A stretch of DNA of 64,000 bases from Paracoccus sediminis (GCF_900188295.1 NZ_FZNM01000002.1:372001-436000), one strand, 5' to 3'; shown: positions 1 to 9,999, counted from the first letter of the stretch. The notes: generated by a model not told the origin, from the letters alone. Made by a program: numbers and translations.

Positions 1-1
1 C

Positions 2-220
2 AGCTTCGCGTCGCTGGATCATGTGGTGGCGCTGCCCTATGTCACCGTGCAGCGGCGCGCGCGGCTGACGCGGGTGGTCATCGACCGCGGGGTGGTCATT
101 CCCGAAGGCCTGGTCGTGGGCGAGGATCCGGCCGAAGACGGGCGGTGGTTCCGCGTCAGCGACGGGGGCATCACCCTGATTACCCAGGACATGCTGGACA
201 GGCGGGCGGAAAGCCTGTGA
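2..220 (+). CDS. glgC: Glucose-1-phosphate adenylyltransferase, C-terminal end (partial)
   Basis: Only the last 72 codons are inside the window; the 5' part lies to the left. GlgC makes ADP-glucose from ATP and glucose-1-phosphate, the first committed step of bacterial glycogen synthesis. The remaining residues look like the end of the left-handed beta-helix domain of GlgC, with repeated hydrophobic turns around VVIDRGVVIPEGLVVG. The stop codon TGA at 218-220 overlaps the GTG start of glgA, as expected for a glg operon. The assignment rests on this C-terminal similarity together with the downstream glgA-glgX-glgP order. Confidence 0.88.
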   Translation, partial: SFASLDHVVALPYVTVQRRARLTRVVIDRGVVIPEGLVVGEDPAEDGRWFRVSDGGITLITQDMLDRRAESL

Positions 221-1644
221 TCCGGGTTCTGTCGGTCGCCTCGGAATGCGCGCCGCTGGTCAAGACCGGCGGGCTGGCCGACGTGGCCGGCGCGCTGCCC
301 GCCGCGCTGCGCCCCGAAGGGGTGGACATGCGCACCCTGCTGCCCGGCTATCCCGCAGTGATGTCGGCCTTGCGGGACGGGGCCGAGATTGGGCGCTTTG
401 ACGACCTGTTCGGCAGCCCGGCGCGGCTGCTGGCGGGGCAGGCGGCGGGGCTGGATCTGCTGGTGATCGACGCGCCGCATCTGTTCGGGCGGGCGGGCAA
501 TCCCTATCTGGGACCGGACGGGCGCGACTGGCCGGACAACCCCGAACGCTTTGCCGCCCTGTCCTGGGTCGGCGCGCATGTGGGCGTCCACGGCGCGGGC
601 GGCTGGCAGCCGCAGGTGCTGCATGGCCACGACTGGCAGGCGGGGTTCGTCACCGAATACCTGCGCCAGATGGGCGGCGGCCCGGCCACGGTGCTGACGG
701 TCCACAACATCGCCTTTACGGGCGCGACCGCGGCCTGGCGGATGCATTCCCTGCGCCTGGATCCGGGGCGTTTCACGGTCGATGGCTATGAATACTGGGG
801 CGGCATTTCCGCGCTGAAGGCGGGGCTGATGGGCGCCGATGCGCTGACCACCGTGTCGCCCACCTATGCCGAGGAACTGATGACCCCCGAATTCGGCATG
901 GGCCTGGACGGGGTGATGCGGCATCGCCGCGAATCGCTGACCGGCATTCTGAACGGCATCGATACAGATGCCTGGAACCCCGCCGCCGATCCGGCGGTCC
1001 GGCCCTATCGCGACCTTGATGGCAAGGCCGCCAACACCGCCGCCCTGCGGGCCGAGATGGGCCTGCCCGACGCGGACGGTCCGCTGTGCGTGATCGTGTC
1101 GCGGATGACGCATCAGAAGGGACTGGATCTGGTGCTGGAGGCGTTGCCCGCATTGCTGGATCACGGCGGACGACTAGCCCTGCTGGGTTCGGGCGATCCG
1201 ACGCTGGAATACGCGTTCCGCACCTTGGGCGAACAGAATCCGCATGTCGCCGTCCGCATCGGCTATGACGAGGGATTGTCCCACCGGCTGATTGCCGGGG
1301 GCGATGCGATCTTGGTGCCGTCTCGGTTCGAACCCTGCGGCCTCACGCAGATGTACGGGCTGCGATACGGCACGATCCCCGTGGTCGGGCTGACCGGCGG
1401 GCTGGCCGACACGGTCATCAACGCATCCCCCGCGGCGCTGGCGCAGGGCGTGGCCACCGGCCTGCAATTCTCTCCGGTGACGGCGGATGCGCTGCGCGGC
1501 GCGCTGGTCCGGCTGTGCCTGCTTTACAGGGACCGGGAAACGTGGTCCCGGCTGGTGGCGAACGCGATGGCCCAGCCCGTGGGCTGGGACCAGTCGGCGC
1601 GGGCCTATGCCGCGCTTTATGCAAGGCTGACGGCGGAACCATGA
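217..1644 (+). CDS. glgA: Glycogen (starch) synthase, ADP-glucose-dependent
   Basis: This GT5 enzyme of 475 aa transfers glucose from ADP-glucose to the non-reducing end of alpha-1,4-glucan in the cytoplasm. The N-terminal ADP-glucose loop KTGGL is at residues 16-20. The second Rossmann domain carries the PSRFEPCGL motif near residue 370 and the GTIPVV...GGL segment that follows it. The GTG start at 217 overlaps the glgC stop by 4 nt (GTGA). A longer reading frame reaches back to 145, but that extension lies inside glgC and lacks family similarity. The length is normal for GlgA, and the gene is translationally coupled on both sides. Confidence 0.97.
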   Translation: MIRVLSVASECAPLVKTGGLADVAGALPAALRPEGVDMRTLLPGYPAVMSALRDGAEIGRFDDLFGSPARLLAGQAAGLDLLVIDAPHLFGRAGNPYLGPDGRDWPDNPERFAALSWVGAHVGVHGAGGWQPQVLHGHDWQAGFVTEYLRQMGGGPATVLTVHNIAFTGATAAWRMHSLRLDPGRFTVDGYEYWGGISALKAGLMGADALTTVSPTYAEELMTPEFGMGLDGVMRHRRESLTGILNGIDTDAWNPAADPAVRPYRDLDGKAANTAALRAEMGLPDADGPLCVIVSRMTHQKGLDLVLEALPALLDHGGRLALLGSGDPTLEYAFRTLGEQNPHVAVRIGYDEGLSHRLIAGGDAILVPSRFEPCGLTQMYGLRYGTIPVVGLTGGLADTVINASPAALAQGVATGLQFSPVTADALRGALVRLCLLYRDRETWSRLVANAMAQPVGWDQSARAYAALYARLTAEP

Positions 1645-3725
1645 ACCACACGATCACGGCGGGGCATCCCTTCCCGCTTGGCGCCTCGTTCGACGGGGGC
1701 GGGGTGAACTTCGCGATCTTTTCCCAACACGCCGATCAGGTGGTGCTGTGCCTGTTCGACGGCAAGCACCGCGAAACCCGGATTCCCCTGCCGGAACGCG
1801 ACGGGCACATCTGGCACGGCTACATCGCCGGGCTGGCGCCGGGACAGCAGTATGGATACCGGGTCCACGGCCCCTATCGTCCACGCGACGGGCACCGCTT
1901 CAACCCCAACAAGCTGCTAATCGACCCTTATGCGAAACGCCTGACCGGCGGACCGCGCAACCATGACGCGCTGTTCGGATACCGCGCGGGCCATCACGAT
2001 GGCGACCTGTCCTTTGACCGCCGCGACAGCGCCGCGCACATGCCGCGCTGCGTGGTGGTGGATCCGGCCTTCAGCTGGGGCGACGACCGCCCCCTGCGCC
2101 GCCCCCTGACGGAAACCGTCATCTACGAGGCGCATGTCAAAGGCCTGACCATGCTGCACCCGGACGTGCGGCACCCCGGCACCTGGCTGGCCATGGCGTC
2201 CGATCCGATCCTGGACCACCTGAACGGCCTGGGCGTCACGGCGGTCGAACTGCTGCCGGCCCAGGCCTTTGCCGACGACCGGTTTCTGACCGACCGGGGG
2301 ATGACGAATTACTGGGGCTACATGTCCTATGGCTTTTTCGCGCCCGAACCGCGCTACATGCGCGACGGCGACATCGCCGAATTCCAGCAGATGGTGGCTC
2401 GGTTCCATCAGGCCGGTATCGAGGTGATCCTGGACGTGGTCTACAACCACACGGCCGAGGGGAACGAGCTTGGCCCCACCCTGTCGTTCCGCGGCATCGA
2501 CAACGCCGCCTATTACCGGCTGGCGGACGACCGGCGGTTCTATGTCAACGACGCCGGCACCGGCAACGTCCTGAATCTGGACAGCCCCTTTGCGCTGCGG
2601 CTGGTGATGGACAGCCTGCGCTATTGGGTCGAGGCGATGCATGTGGACGGCTTCCGCTTCGACCTGTGTTCGGCGCTGGGACGCACGCGGGGGATGTTCG
2701 ACCGCGATGCGCCGCTGTTCCGCGCGATCCGCCAGGATCCGGTCCTGAACCGCGTCAAGCTGATCGCCGAGCCGTGGGACATCGGGCCGGGCGGCTATCA
2801 GCTGGGCGCATACCCCGCGCCGTTCTGCGAATGGAACGACAAGTTCCGCGACCGGGTTCGCGGCTTCTGGCGGGGCGAGGGGGGGACGGTTGCCACCCTG
2901 GCCAAGCGCATCGCCGGATCGGCGGCGCGGTTCGACCACGACGGGCGCGCGGCCACGTCGTCGGTCAACTTCATCGCGGCCCATGACGGCTTCACGCTGA
3001 TGGACACCGTCAGCTTCCAGCAAAAGCACAACGAGGCCAACGGCGAGGAAAACCGTGACGGCCACAACCACAACCTGTCCGACAACATGGGCGTCGAAGG
3101 CCCGACCGATGATCCCGCGATCCGCGACCGCCGCGACCGCCGCCGCCGCAACCTGATGGCGACCCTGCTGCTGAGCCAGGGCACGCCCATGATGCTGGCG
3201 GGCGACGAGCTGGGCAATTCGCAGGGGGGCAACAACAACGCCTATTGCCAGGACAATCCCCTGGGCTGGGTCGATTGGGACGGGGCCGATCCGGCCTTTC
3301 TGGAGTTCTGCCGCCAGGCGGTCGCGTTCCGCAAGGCGCATCCGATCCTGCGCCAGCGCCGGTTCCTGCACAGCCAGCCGCGCGAACAGGATGGGCTGCC
3401 CGACCTGTTCTGGCGCCGCGCCGACGGGGCGCCGATGACGCCCGAGGACTGGGTTGATCCCGAATTGCGCCTGCTGGCCGCCGAAATGCGCATGGCGTCC
3501 GGCACGCCCTCCTATGCCGCTTTGCCGGGCGCGATCTTTCTGGTGTTCAACAACGGTCCCGATGCGACCGTGCGCCTGCCCGACCCCACGCAGGGCGGCC
3601 ATTGGCGCCGACGCCTGGACAGCGCCGGCGATACCGTTCCCGATCAAAGGGCGGGCAAGGCCGAACGGATCGCCGCGGAAAGCGTGGTGGCCTTTGTCCT
3701 GTGCGGCCTGCCGGCCGATACCTGA
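1641..3725 (+). CDS. glgX: Glycogen debranching enzyme GlgX
   Basis: This 694-aa GH13 isoamylase-type enzyme removes alpha-1,6 branches from phosphorylase-trimmed glycogen. A CBM48-like domain occupies about the first 100 residues (GASFDGGGVNFAIFS). The catalytic barrel follows, with the nucleophile region DGFRFDLC near residue 338, the acid/base region IAEPWD near 376 and the third acidic residue in AAHDGF near 449. The ATG at 1641 overlaps the glgA stop (ATGA). The reading frame is open back to 1515, but that part is inside glgA. A 169-nt gap, AT-rich around 3800-3830, separates it from glgP, so glgP may have its own promoter. Confidence 0.96.
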   Translation: MNHTITAGHPFPLGASFDGGGVNFAIFSQHADQVVLCLFDGKHRETRIPLPERDGHIWHGYIAGLAPGQQYGYRVHGPYRPRDGHRFNPNKLLIDPYAKRLTGGPRNHDALFGYRAGHHDGDLSFDRRDSAAHMPRCVVVDPAFSWGDDRPLRRPLTETVIYEAHVKGLTMLHPDVRHPGTWLAMASDPILDHLNGLGVTAVELLPAQAFADDRFLTDRGMTNYWGYMSYGFFAPEPRYMRDGDIAEFQQMVARFHQAGIEVILDVVYNHTAEGNELGPTLSFRGIDNAAYYRLADDRRFYVNDAGTGNVLNLDSPFALRLVMDSLRYWVEAMHVDGFRFDLCSALGRTRGMFDRDAPLFRAIRQDPVLNRVKLIAEPWDIGPGGYQLGAYPAPFCEWNDKFRDRVRGFWRGEGGTVATLAKRIAGSAARFDHDGRAATSSVNFIAAHDGFTLMDTVSFQQKHNEANGEENRDGHNHNLSDNMGVEGPTDDPAIRDRRDRRRRNLMATLLLSQGTPMMLAGDELGNSQGGNNNAYCQDNPLGWVDWDGADPAFLEFCRQAVAFRKAHPILRQRRFLHSQPREQDGLPDLFWRRADGAPMTPEDWVDPELRLLAAEMRMASGTPSYAALPGAIFLVFNNGPDATVRLPDPTQGGHWRRRLDSAGDTVPDQRAGKAERIAAESVVAFVLCGLPADT

Positions 3726-3894
3726 CCGCCCGCCGACGAATCGGGCAGTCGCCGAACGCGGGCCAGCCGGATCAGGCCGGGACTTTTCAATGGCCTGGAA
3801 AGCTGGCAACAAAAATTAAACGCCTGACCGGTAGAATGGCTGTCCGGCGGCGTTCTGTCATGATTGCCGATTCCCTTTTGCAAGAGGTCCGATC

Positions 3895-6279
3895 TTGAGA
3901 AACACCCCCACGGCCCTGGCCCTGCGCGATCAGATCCTGCACCACCTGACCCACAGCCAGGGCCGCGGGGCGGAATTCGCGACGCCCTTCGACTGGCGGC
4001 TTGCGGTCAGCTATACCGTGCGCGATCTGATGGCGGGAACCTGGGTCAATGCCTTTCGCGCCGCGCGCGACCAGGGGGCCAAGCGGGTCTATTACCTGTC
4101 GATGGAATTCCTGATCGGCCGCATCCTGGACGACGCCATCATCAACCTGCGGCTGGAAAAGCCCATGGACGAGGCGTTGCGGATGCTGGGCCTGGACCGC
4201 CAGGAAATCCTGGACGACGAACCCGACGCGGCCTTGGGCAATGGCGGCCTGGGACGGTTGGCGGCCTGTTTCATGGAATCGCTGTCATCGCTGAACTGCC
4301 CGGCCTTCGGCTATGGGATCCGTTATGAACACGGGCTGTTCCGCCAGCGGTTCGAAGGCGGCCAGCAGGTCGAGACGCCCGAGGACTGGCTGAACCAGCC
4401 CCATCCGTGGGAATTCGTCAAGATCGACTACAGCTATACCGTGGGGTTCAAGGGGCATGTGGAAACGGTGGACGGCCGCGCCGTCTGGCGTCCGGGCGAA
4501 AGCGTGATCGCGCGGGCCTATGACACGCCGGTGATCGGCTGGGGCGGACACTGGGCCAACACGCTGCGCCTGTGGGGGGCGCATCCGACCACGCTGCTGG
4601 ATCTGCACCGCTTCAACGCGGGCGACCACACGGCCGCCGCCGAACCCGAGGCCTTGGCCCGCACCCTGTCGCGCGTCCTGTATCCCGACGACACCACGGG
4701 ATCGGGCAAGGAACTGCGCTTGAAGCAGGAATATTTCCTGACCTCGGCCTCGTTGCAGGACATCCTGCGGCGCTTTCTGTCAGAGCATGGCGACCTGAAG
4801 CGGCTGCCCGACAAGGTGGCGATCCAGCTGAACGACACCCACCCGGCCATCGCCGGGCCGGAACTGATCCGCTTGCTGATGGACGACCACGGCCTGCCCT
4901 TCGACCAGGCCCGCGATCTGGCACGGGGCACGCTGAACTATACCAACCACACCCTCATGCCCGAGGCACTGGAACGCTGGTCCACCTGGCTGATGGGCGG
5001 CGTGCTGCCGCGCCACATGCAGATCATCCAGATGATCGACGACGACCACCGCGCCAGCAGCGGCCGGGCGGGGCATGTCTCGATCATCCAGCACGACCAG
5101 GTGCAGATGGGCGAACTGGCCTTCATCATGGCCGGCAAGGTCAACGGCGTGTCCGCGCTGCACACCGAACTGGTCAAGGACACGGTGTTTGCCGACCTGC
5201 ACCGGCTGCATCCCGACCGGATCGTGAACCAGACCAACGGCGTCACCCCGCGCCGCTGGCTGCGCATGTCCAATCCCGGCCTGGCGCAACTGCTGGACGA
5301 CACCATCGGCGAGGGATGGACCACCGACCTGGACCGGCTGCGCGATCTGGAACCCCATGCCGGGGACGCCGCCTTTCGTCAGGCCTTGGGCGGGATCAAG
5401 CGTGCCAACAAGGTCTGGCTGTCGGACGGCCTGCTGGCCGGGCTTGGGGTCAAGGCCGATCCCGATGCGATCTTTGACGTTCAGGTCAAGCGCATTCACG
5501 AATACAAGCGCCAGCTTCTGAACATCCTGGAAGCCATCGCCCTGTGGCAGCGCATCCACGACGACCCGAACGGCGACTGGACGCCGCGCATCAAGATCTT
5601 CGGCGGCAAGGCCGCGCCCGCATACTGGCTGGCGAAATCGGTGATCCACCTCATCAACGACGTGGCGGCGGCCATCAACAGCGACCCCGTGACGTCGAAA
5701 TACCTGCAAATCGCGTATCCGCCGAACTACAACGTGTCCATGGCCGAGGATCTGATCCCCGCGGCCGACCTGTCCGAACAGATCAGCACGGCGGGAAAAG
5801 AGGCCTCGGGCACCGGCAACATGAAGTTCACGATGAACGGCGCCCTGACCATCGGCACGCTGGACGGCGCGAACGTGGAAATCCGCGACCTGGTGGGACC
5901 GGAGAACTTTTTCCTGTTCGGCCTGACGGCGGCCGAGGCCGCGGCCGAGGCCGCCACCCCGGGCCATGCCCGCCGTGCGATCCAGAAAAGCGAAAATCTG
6001 AAAGCCGCGCTGCAACTGATCGCCGAAGGCCGCTTTGGCCAGGCTGACAGCTATTACTCGCTGCTGGACCGCACCTGGAACGACGATCCTTTTCTGGTGG
6101 CCAGCGATTTCGACGATTATTTTGACACGCAGCGCAGGGTGGATGCCGTTTATCGCGACAGTGCCCGATGGGACCGGATGGCGTGCCTGAACATCGCGCG
6201 GTCGGGGTTCTTTTCGTCGGACCGGACGATCCGGGGCTATATGGCCGACATCTGGCATGTGCTGCCCGTCGCCATCTGA
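3895..6279 (+). CDS. glgP: Glycogen/starch alpha-glucan phosphorylase
   Basis: This 794-aa GT35 enzyme releases glucose-1-phosphate from glycogen using pyridoxal phosphate. The PLP lysine lies in the conserved ASGTGNMKF motif near residue 644. N-terminal motifs such as YYLSMEFLIGR and ALGNGGLGRLAACF are typical of the family. The start is TTG at 3895, chosen because AAGAGG at 3882-3887 gives a 7-nt spacing and the protein then begins where homologues do. It closes the glg cluster and is convergent with the osmoprotectant transporter, only 20 nt away. glgB is not in the window and may lie to the left of glgC. Confidence 0.96.
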   Translation: MRNTPTALALRDQILHHLTHSQGRGAEFATPFDWRLAVSYTVRDLMAGTWVNAFRAARDQGAKRVYYLSMEFLIGRILDDAIINLRLEKPMDEALRMLGLDRQEILDDEPDAALGNGGLGRLAACFMESLSSLNCPAFGYGIRYEHGLFRQRFEGGQQVETPEDWLNQPHPWEFVKIDYSYTVGFKGHVETVDGRAVWRPGESVIARAYDTPVIGWGGHWANTLRLWGAHPTTLLDLHRFNAGDHTAAAEPEALARTLSRVLYPDDTTGSGKELRLKQEYFLTSASLQDILRRFLSEHGDLKRLPDKVAIQLNDTHPAIAGPELIRLLMDDHGLPFDQARDLARGTLNYTNHTLMPEALERWSTWLMGGVLPRHMQIIQMIDDDHRASSGRAGHVSIIQHDQVQMGELAFIMAGKVNGVSALHTELVKDTVFADLHRLHPDRIVNQTNGVTPRRWLRMSNPGLAQLLDDTIGEGWTTDLDRLRDLEPHAGDAAFRQALGGIKRANKVWLSDGLLAGLGVKADPDAIFDVQVKRIHEYKRQLLNILEAIALWQRIHDDPNGDWTPRIKIFGGKAAPAYWLAKSVIHLINDVAAAINSDPVTSKYLQIAYPPNYNVSMAEDLIPAADLSEQISTAGKEASGTGNMKFTMNGALTIGTLDGANVEIRDLVGPENFFLFGLTAAEAAAEAATPGHARRAIQKSENLKAALQLIAEGRFGQADSYYSLLDRTWNDDPFLVASDFDDYFDTQRRVDAVYRDSARWDRMACLNIARSGFFSSDRTIRGYMADIWHVLPVAI

Positions 6280-6299
6280 CGCGGCCAGGGGGGCGGGAT

Positions 6300-7034
6300 C
6301 TAGCCCTGTCCGGTGCGGCGGCGGACACGCGCCTCGGCTGCCTGGAATCCGTGATGGATCAGCACCGCCAGAATGCCGACCACCAGCCCGCCTTGCAGCA
6401 CGAAAGCGGTGTTGGATGACAGAAGGCCCGCGATGATGACCTCGCCCAGGGTGCGGGCCGCGACGGTCGATCCAATGGTCGCCGTCCCCAGAGAGATCAC
6501 CGCCGTCAGCCGCATCCCCGCCAGCACCAGGGGCAGGGCCAGCGGCAGATCCACCTGCCACAGCCGCTGCGCGGGGGTCAGGCCCATGCCGCGCGCGGCT
6601 TCGGCCACATGGGGCGGCTGGGAAGTCAGTCCCGCCAGGGCGTTTTCGAACACGGGCAGCAGACCGTAAAGAAACAGCGCCACCAGCGTCGGTCCGGTCC
6701 CGAAACCCATCAGCGGCACGGCCAGGGCCAGCACCGCGACGGGTGGAAAGGTCTGGCCCACGGCTGTGACCGTGCGCGCCAGCGGCAGGAATTCGCGCCC
6801 CGCCGGGCGCGTCACAAGCACGGCCAGCACCAGCCCCGCGACCGTCGAGGCCGCCACGGCCGCCGCCACGATGGCCAGATGGGACAGCGTCAGGGACAGA
6901 AGGCTGGTCTGGGTATAGATCGCGGGCGCATCGTTGCGCGTCAGCGGCTGGAACAGCGGCGCGAAAACCTCGGGCGCGGCCAGAAAGGCCAGAAGGAACA
7001 GCAACGCCAGCCCCAGCAGGATCCGTCCCGTCAT
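6300..7034 (-). CDS. yehW: Osmoprotectant ABC transporter permease (YehW-like)
   Basis: This is a 244-aa inner-membrane permease of the OpuB/OpuC (quaternary ammonium compound) class with several hydrophobic helices. The permease signature is around residues 125-150 (VALFLYGLLPVFENALAGL). It is the last gene of a four-gene minus-strand operon whose order (binding protein, long permease, ATPase, short permease) and sizes match E. coli yehZYXW. The ATG at 7034 overlaps the ATPase stop by 4 nt; an upstream extension to 7121 lies within the ATPase gene and was rejected. The likely substrates are glycine betaine or related solutes. That is known of the family, not shown here. Confidence 0.88.
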   Translation of the reverse strand: MTGRILLGLALLFLLAFLAAPEVFAPLFQPLTRNDAPAIYTQTSLLSLTLSHLAIVAAAVAASTVAGLVLAVLVTRPAGREFLPLARTVTAVGQTFPPVAVLALAVPLMGFGTGPTLVALFLYGLLPVFENALAGLTSQPPHVAEAARGMGLTPAQRLWQVDLPLALPLVLAGMRLTAVISLGTATIGSTVAARTLGEVIIAGLLSSNTAFVLQGGLVVGILAVLIHHGFQAAEARVRRRTGQG

Positions 7035-7951
7035 CGGGGACGGGCCTGCGCCCGCAGGACATCCAGCGTCACCAGGCCTCCGCCTTGGACCGGCAGGGCG
7101 TCGCGCCCGCTCCACAGGCATTCGGCCAGGGCGTCGCGCAGGCTGGCATCGGGGGAAATCGCGGGGCCGGGGGCGGTGCCCCGGATCGCAACCGCTTCTA
7201 CCGGGGTCAGCGACAGCAGGCGCAATGCGCGGTCCGCCGTGCCGATCAGGTCGTGCACAAAGGGCGTCGCGGGCTTGGTCAGGATCCGGGCGGGCGTGTC
7301 GTATTGCAGCAAGCGGCCCGCGTCCATCACCGCGATACGGTCGCCCAGCGATACGGCCTCGGCCATGTCATGGGTCACGAGGATCAGCGTCGTGCCCAGG
7401 CGGCGCTGGATGTCCTTCAGATCCGCCTGCGCCTTGGCCCGGATCACCGGATCCAGGGCGCCAAAGGGTTCGTCCATCAGCAGCAGGTCGGGTTTGGCCG
7501 CCAGGGCGCGGGCCACGCCCACCCTTTGCGCCTGCCCACCCGACAACTGATGCGGCATCCGGTCGCGGAACTGCGCGGGATCCAGTTGGAACAGGACCAG
7601 CAGTTCGTCCACGCGCGCGTCGATCCGCGCGCGGGACCAGCCCAGAAGGCGCGGCACCGTGGCGATGTTCCGGGCCACCGTCCGGTGCGGAAACAGGCCG
7701 TGCCCCTGGATGGCGTAACCGATCCGGCGCCGCAGAAGATGGGCGGGCAGGGTCGCGCTATCCACCCCCTCGATCAGCACCCGGCCCGCCGAAGGTTCGA
7801 CCAGCCGGTTAATCATCCGCAAAAGCGTCGTCTTCCCCGACCCCGACGTGCCGACCAGCACCGCCAGCTCGCCCGTTCCGACCGTCAGGTTGACATCATC
7901 GACGACCGCGACACCGCCATAAAGGCGCGACAGGTTCTGGATTTCGATCAC
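7031..7951 (-). CDS. yehX: Osmoprotectant ABC transporter ATP-binding protein (YehX/OpuCA-like)
   Basis: This 306-aa ATPase energises the betaine-type importer. Walker A GTSGSGKT is at residues 34-41, followed by the signature LSGGQAQR and Walker B LLLMDEP. A short C-terminal extension resembles one CBS-like unit (SPDASLRDALAECLWSGRDA); in OpuCA relatives such domains sense ionic strength. The start is GTG at 7951, which overlaps the upstream permease stop (GTGA), and the stop overlaps the next permease start. Both overlaps suggest tight translational coupling. A longer frame to 8899 runs through the neighbouring permease gene and was not used. Confidence 0.92.
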   Translation of the reverse strand: MIEIQNLSRLYGGVAVVDDVNLTVGTGELAVLVGTSGSGKTTLLRMINRLVEPSAGRVLIEGVDSATLPAHLLRRRIGYAIQGHGLFPHRTVARNIATVPRLLGWSRARIDARVDELLVLFQLDPAQFRDRMPHQLSGGQAQRVGVARALAAKPDLLLMDEPFGALDPVIRAKAQADLKDIQRRLGTTLILVTHDMAEAVSLGDRIAVMDAGRLLQYDTPARILTKPATPFVHDLIGTADRALRLLSLTPVEAVAIRGTAPGPAISPDASLRDALAECLWSGRDALPVQGGGLVTLDVLRAQARPR

Positions 7952-9087
7952 GACGCGGTCCTTTTGCTTGCCTGGACCAGCAGATCCAGCGCGATGCCCG
8001 CGACCAGGGCCAGGGCGATGGTCGGCAGCGTCCCCAGCAGGACCAGATCCATGGCGGTCTGGTTCAATCCCTGAAAGACGAAGGTGCCGAACCCGCCCCC
8101 GCCGATCAGCCCGGCGATGACCGCCAGGCCGATGTTCTGGACTAGCACGATCCTGACCGCCGCCAGCAGCACCGGCAACGCCAGCGGGATCAGCACCTGC
8201 GCCAGAACCTGCGCACGGGTCATGCCCAGACCTGCGGCGGCCTCGCGGGTGGCCGCGGGAACGCCGGTCAGGCCGGCCAGCGTGTTCGACACGACCGGCA
8301 GCAGCGAATACAGGAACAGGGCCACAAGCGCCGGAAAGGCGCCGATGCCCGACACGCCCCATTGCGCGGCGGCGGGCAGGGTGGCCGCGATCCATCCGAA
8401 GATCGGGATCATGATCCCGAACAGTGCCAGCGACGGAATGGTTTGCAGGATGTTCAGCGCCCCCAGCACCGGGCCGCGCCAGCGCGGCGCCTGAAAGATC
8501 GCGATCCCCAGCGGGATTCCCGCCAGCAGCGCCAGTCCCAGCGACCCGAAGGCCAGCGTCAGGTGGGCTTGCGCTTCGCGCAGGAACAGGTCGCGGCGCG
8601 CATCGTATTCCCGCATCACCGACACGCCGTCCAATGCGCCCGATCCCAGCAGCGCCGCGACCAGCACCAGGGTTCCCACCAGCATCAGCCACCGCATCGA
8701 CAGCCTTGGCCGCAGCCGGGTCACGGCATCGGCCATAATCAGCCCGAATGCGAGAAGCAGCATCCAGAAGCCCGATCCGGGCGAAACCCGCGCCAGGGTG
8801 TTTCCGTCCGGCACCAGATGTCTTGCCGCGGCGCCCAACGACAGCGCGGCGCAGGCCAAGCCGCCTACCGCCGCGATGAGACGCAGCGTGGCGGGCCAAC
8901 CGGGCAAAGGCCCGGCGATCAGGACGATGCCCAGGATGACCAGGATCGGAAGACCCCAGGGCAGCCCCGCGAAACCGACCTCATTGCCGGGAACGATGCG
9001 GTTTGCCTTGAACTGCACCAGGGGCAGCGCCAGGCCGGCCAGCCCGATCAGCGCGAACAGGATCGCGGGACGGGACAGCCGCGCCAC
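7948..9087 (-). CDS. yehY: Osmoprotectant ABC transporter permease, long form (YehY-like)
   Basis: This 379-aa permease is longer than its partner because of an extra N-terminal hydrophobic part of about 150 residues (several helices, including FWMLLLAFGLIMADAV). The conserved permease domain starts near residue 170 (LAFGSLGLALLAGIPLGIAIF). E. coli YehY has nearly the same length and layout. It sits between the binding-protein gene, 6 nt upstream, and the ATPase, which it overlaps by 4 nt. It forms the membrane channel with the YehW-like subunit. Confidence 0.9.
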   Translation of the reverse strand: MARLSRPAILFALIGLAGLALPLVQFKANRIVPGNEVGFAGLPWGLPILVILGIVLIAGPLPGWPATLRLIAAVGGLACAALSLGAAARHLVPDGNTLARVSPGSGFWMLLLAFGLIMADAVTRLRPRLSMRWLMLVGTLVLVAALLGSGALDGVSVMREYDARRDLFLREAQAHLTLAFGSLGLALLAGIPLGIAIFQAPRWRGPVLGALNILQTIPSLALFGIMIPIFGWIAATLPAAAQWGVSGIGAFPALVALFLYSLLPVVSNTLAGLTGVPAATREAAAGLGMTRAQVLAQVLIPLALPVLLAAVRIVLVQNIGLAVIAGLIGGGGFGTFVFQGLNQTAMDLVLLGTLPTIALALVAGIALDLLVQASKRTAS

Positions 9088-9093
9088 AGCGCG

Positions 9094-9999
9094 TCAGTCC
9101 AGAAAGCCCGCTTGGGTCAGGTAATCCTGGGCCACGGCCGCCGCGGGTTCGCCCCCGACCTGGATGCGCCCATTCAGCGTTTGCAGGGTTTGCAGCGTCA
9201 AGGTGGCAAAGATCGGCTCGAGCACCTCGGCGATCTGCGGATGCGCCTCAAGCACCTTGGCCCGGACGATGGGGGCGGGCTGATAGACGGGCTGGACGGC
9301 CTTGTCATCCTCCATCACCAGCAACCCGGCCTCGGCGATCGCGCCGTCGGTGCCATAGACCATGGCAGCGTTGACCCCCGAAGTCTGCTGCGCCGCCGCC
9401 GCGATGGTCGCGGCCGTGTCGCCGCCCGCAAGCTGGACCAGCTGGTCGGGTGTCAGTGCAAAGCCATAGGTGTCCTGGAACGCAGGCAGGGCAGCGGGCG
9501 AGGTCACGAATTCGCTGGAGGCTGCAAGCTTGACCGGACCGCCTCCCGCGATCCACTCGCCCATCTGGGACATGGTGGTCAGGCCGTTTTCCTCGGCCAG
9601 GTCCTGACGCAGGGCGATGGCCCAGGTGTTGTTGGCGGGCGCTGGGGTCAGCCAGACGATATCGTTCTGCGCCTTGTCCAGTTCGGCCACGCGGGCATAG
9701 CCCTGGGCCGCGTCCTTCCACACGTCGCTGTCGCCTTCGTTGAAGAAGAAGGCGCCGTTGGCGGTGTATTCGGGATAGACGTCGATCTGGCCCGCGATGA
9801 TGGCGTCGCGCATGATCGGTGTGCCGCCCAGTTGCAGCCGATCCCGCACCGGCAGCCCGGCATCCCGCAGCGCCAGCAGGATCATGTTGCCCAGCAATCC
9901 GCCCTCGGTGTCGATTTTCGAGGACACCACGATATCCTGCGCGGCCAGAGGCGTCGCCGCCAGCATCAGGACGGCGGCAAACGGGGCGAAACGGGGCAT
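9094..9999 (-). CDS. osmF: Periplasmic osmoprotectant-binding protein (OsmF/YehZ-like)
   Basis: This 301-aa periplasmic solute-binding protein is the first gene of the transporter operon. A Sec signal peptide covers about residues 1-20 (MPRFAPFAAVLMLAATPLAA) and is followed by the OpuAC-type fold, with the segments IDVYPEYTANGA and WLTPAPANNTWA typical of quaternary-ammonium binders. The start is set by a good ribosome-binding site (GCAGGAG) 7 nt upstream of the ATG. A perfect TTGACA lies at 10075-10080 on this strand, but no convincing -10 follows at 16-18 nt. Osmotic control is expected from the family but is not visible here. Confidence 0.9.
   Translation of the reverse strand: MPRFAPFAAVLMLAATPLAAQDIVVSSKIDTEGGLLGNMILLALRDAGLPVRDRLQLGGTPIMRDAIIAGQIDVYPEYTANGAFFFNEGDSDVWKDAAQGYARVAELDKAQNDIVWLTPAPANNTWAIALRQDLAEENGLTTMSQMGEWIAGGGPVKLAASSEFVTSPAALPAFQDTYGFALTPDQLVQLAGGDTAATIAAAAQQTSGVNAAMVYGTDGAIAEAGLLVMEDDKAVQPVYQPAPIVRAKVLEAHPQIAEVLEPIFATLTLQTLQTLNGRIQVGGEPAAAVAQDYLTQAGFLD

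Noticed and set aside
1917..3812. Long minus-strand open frame (631 codons) over glgX
   Set aside because: It is an antisense shadow of a clearly recognised glycogen debranching enzyme.
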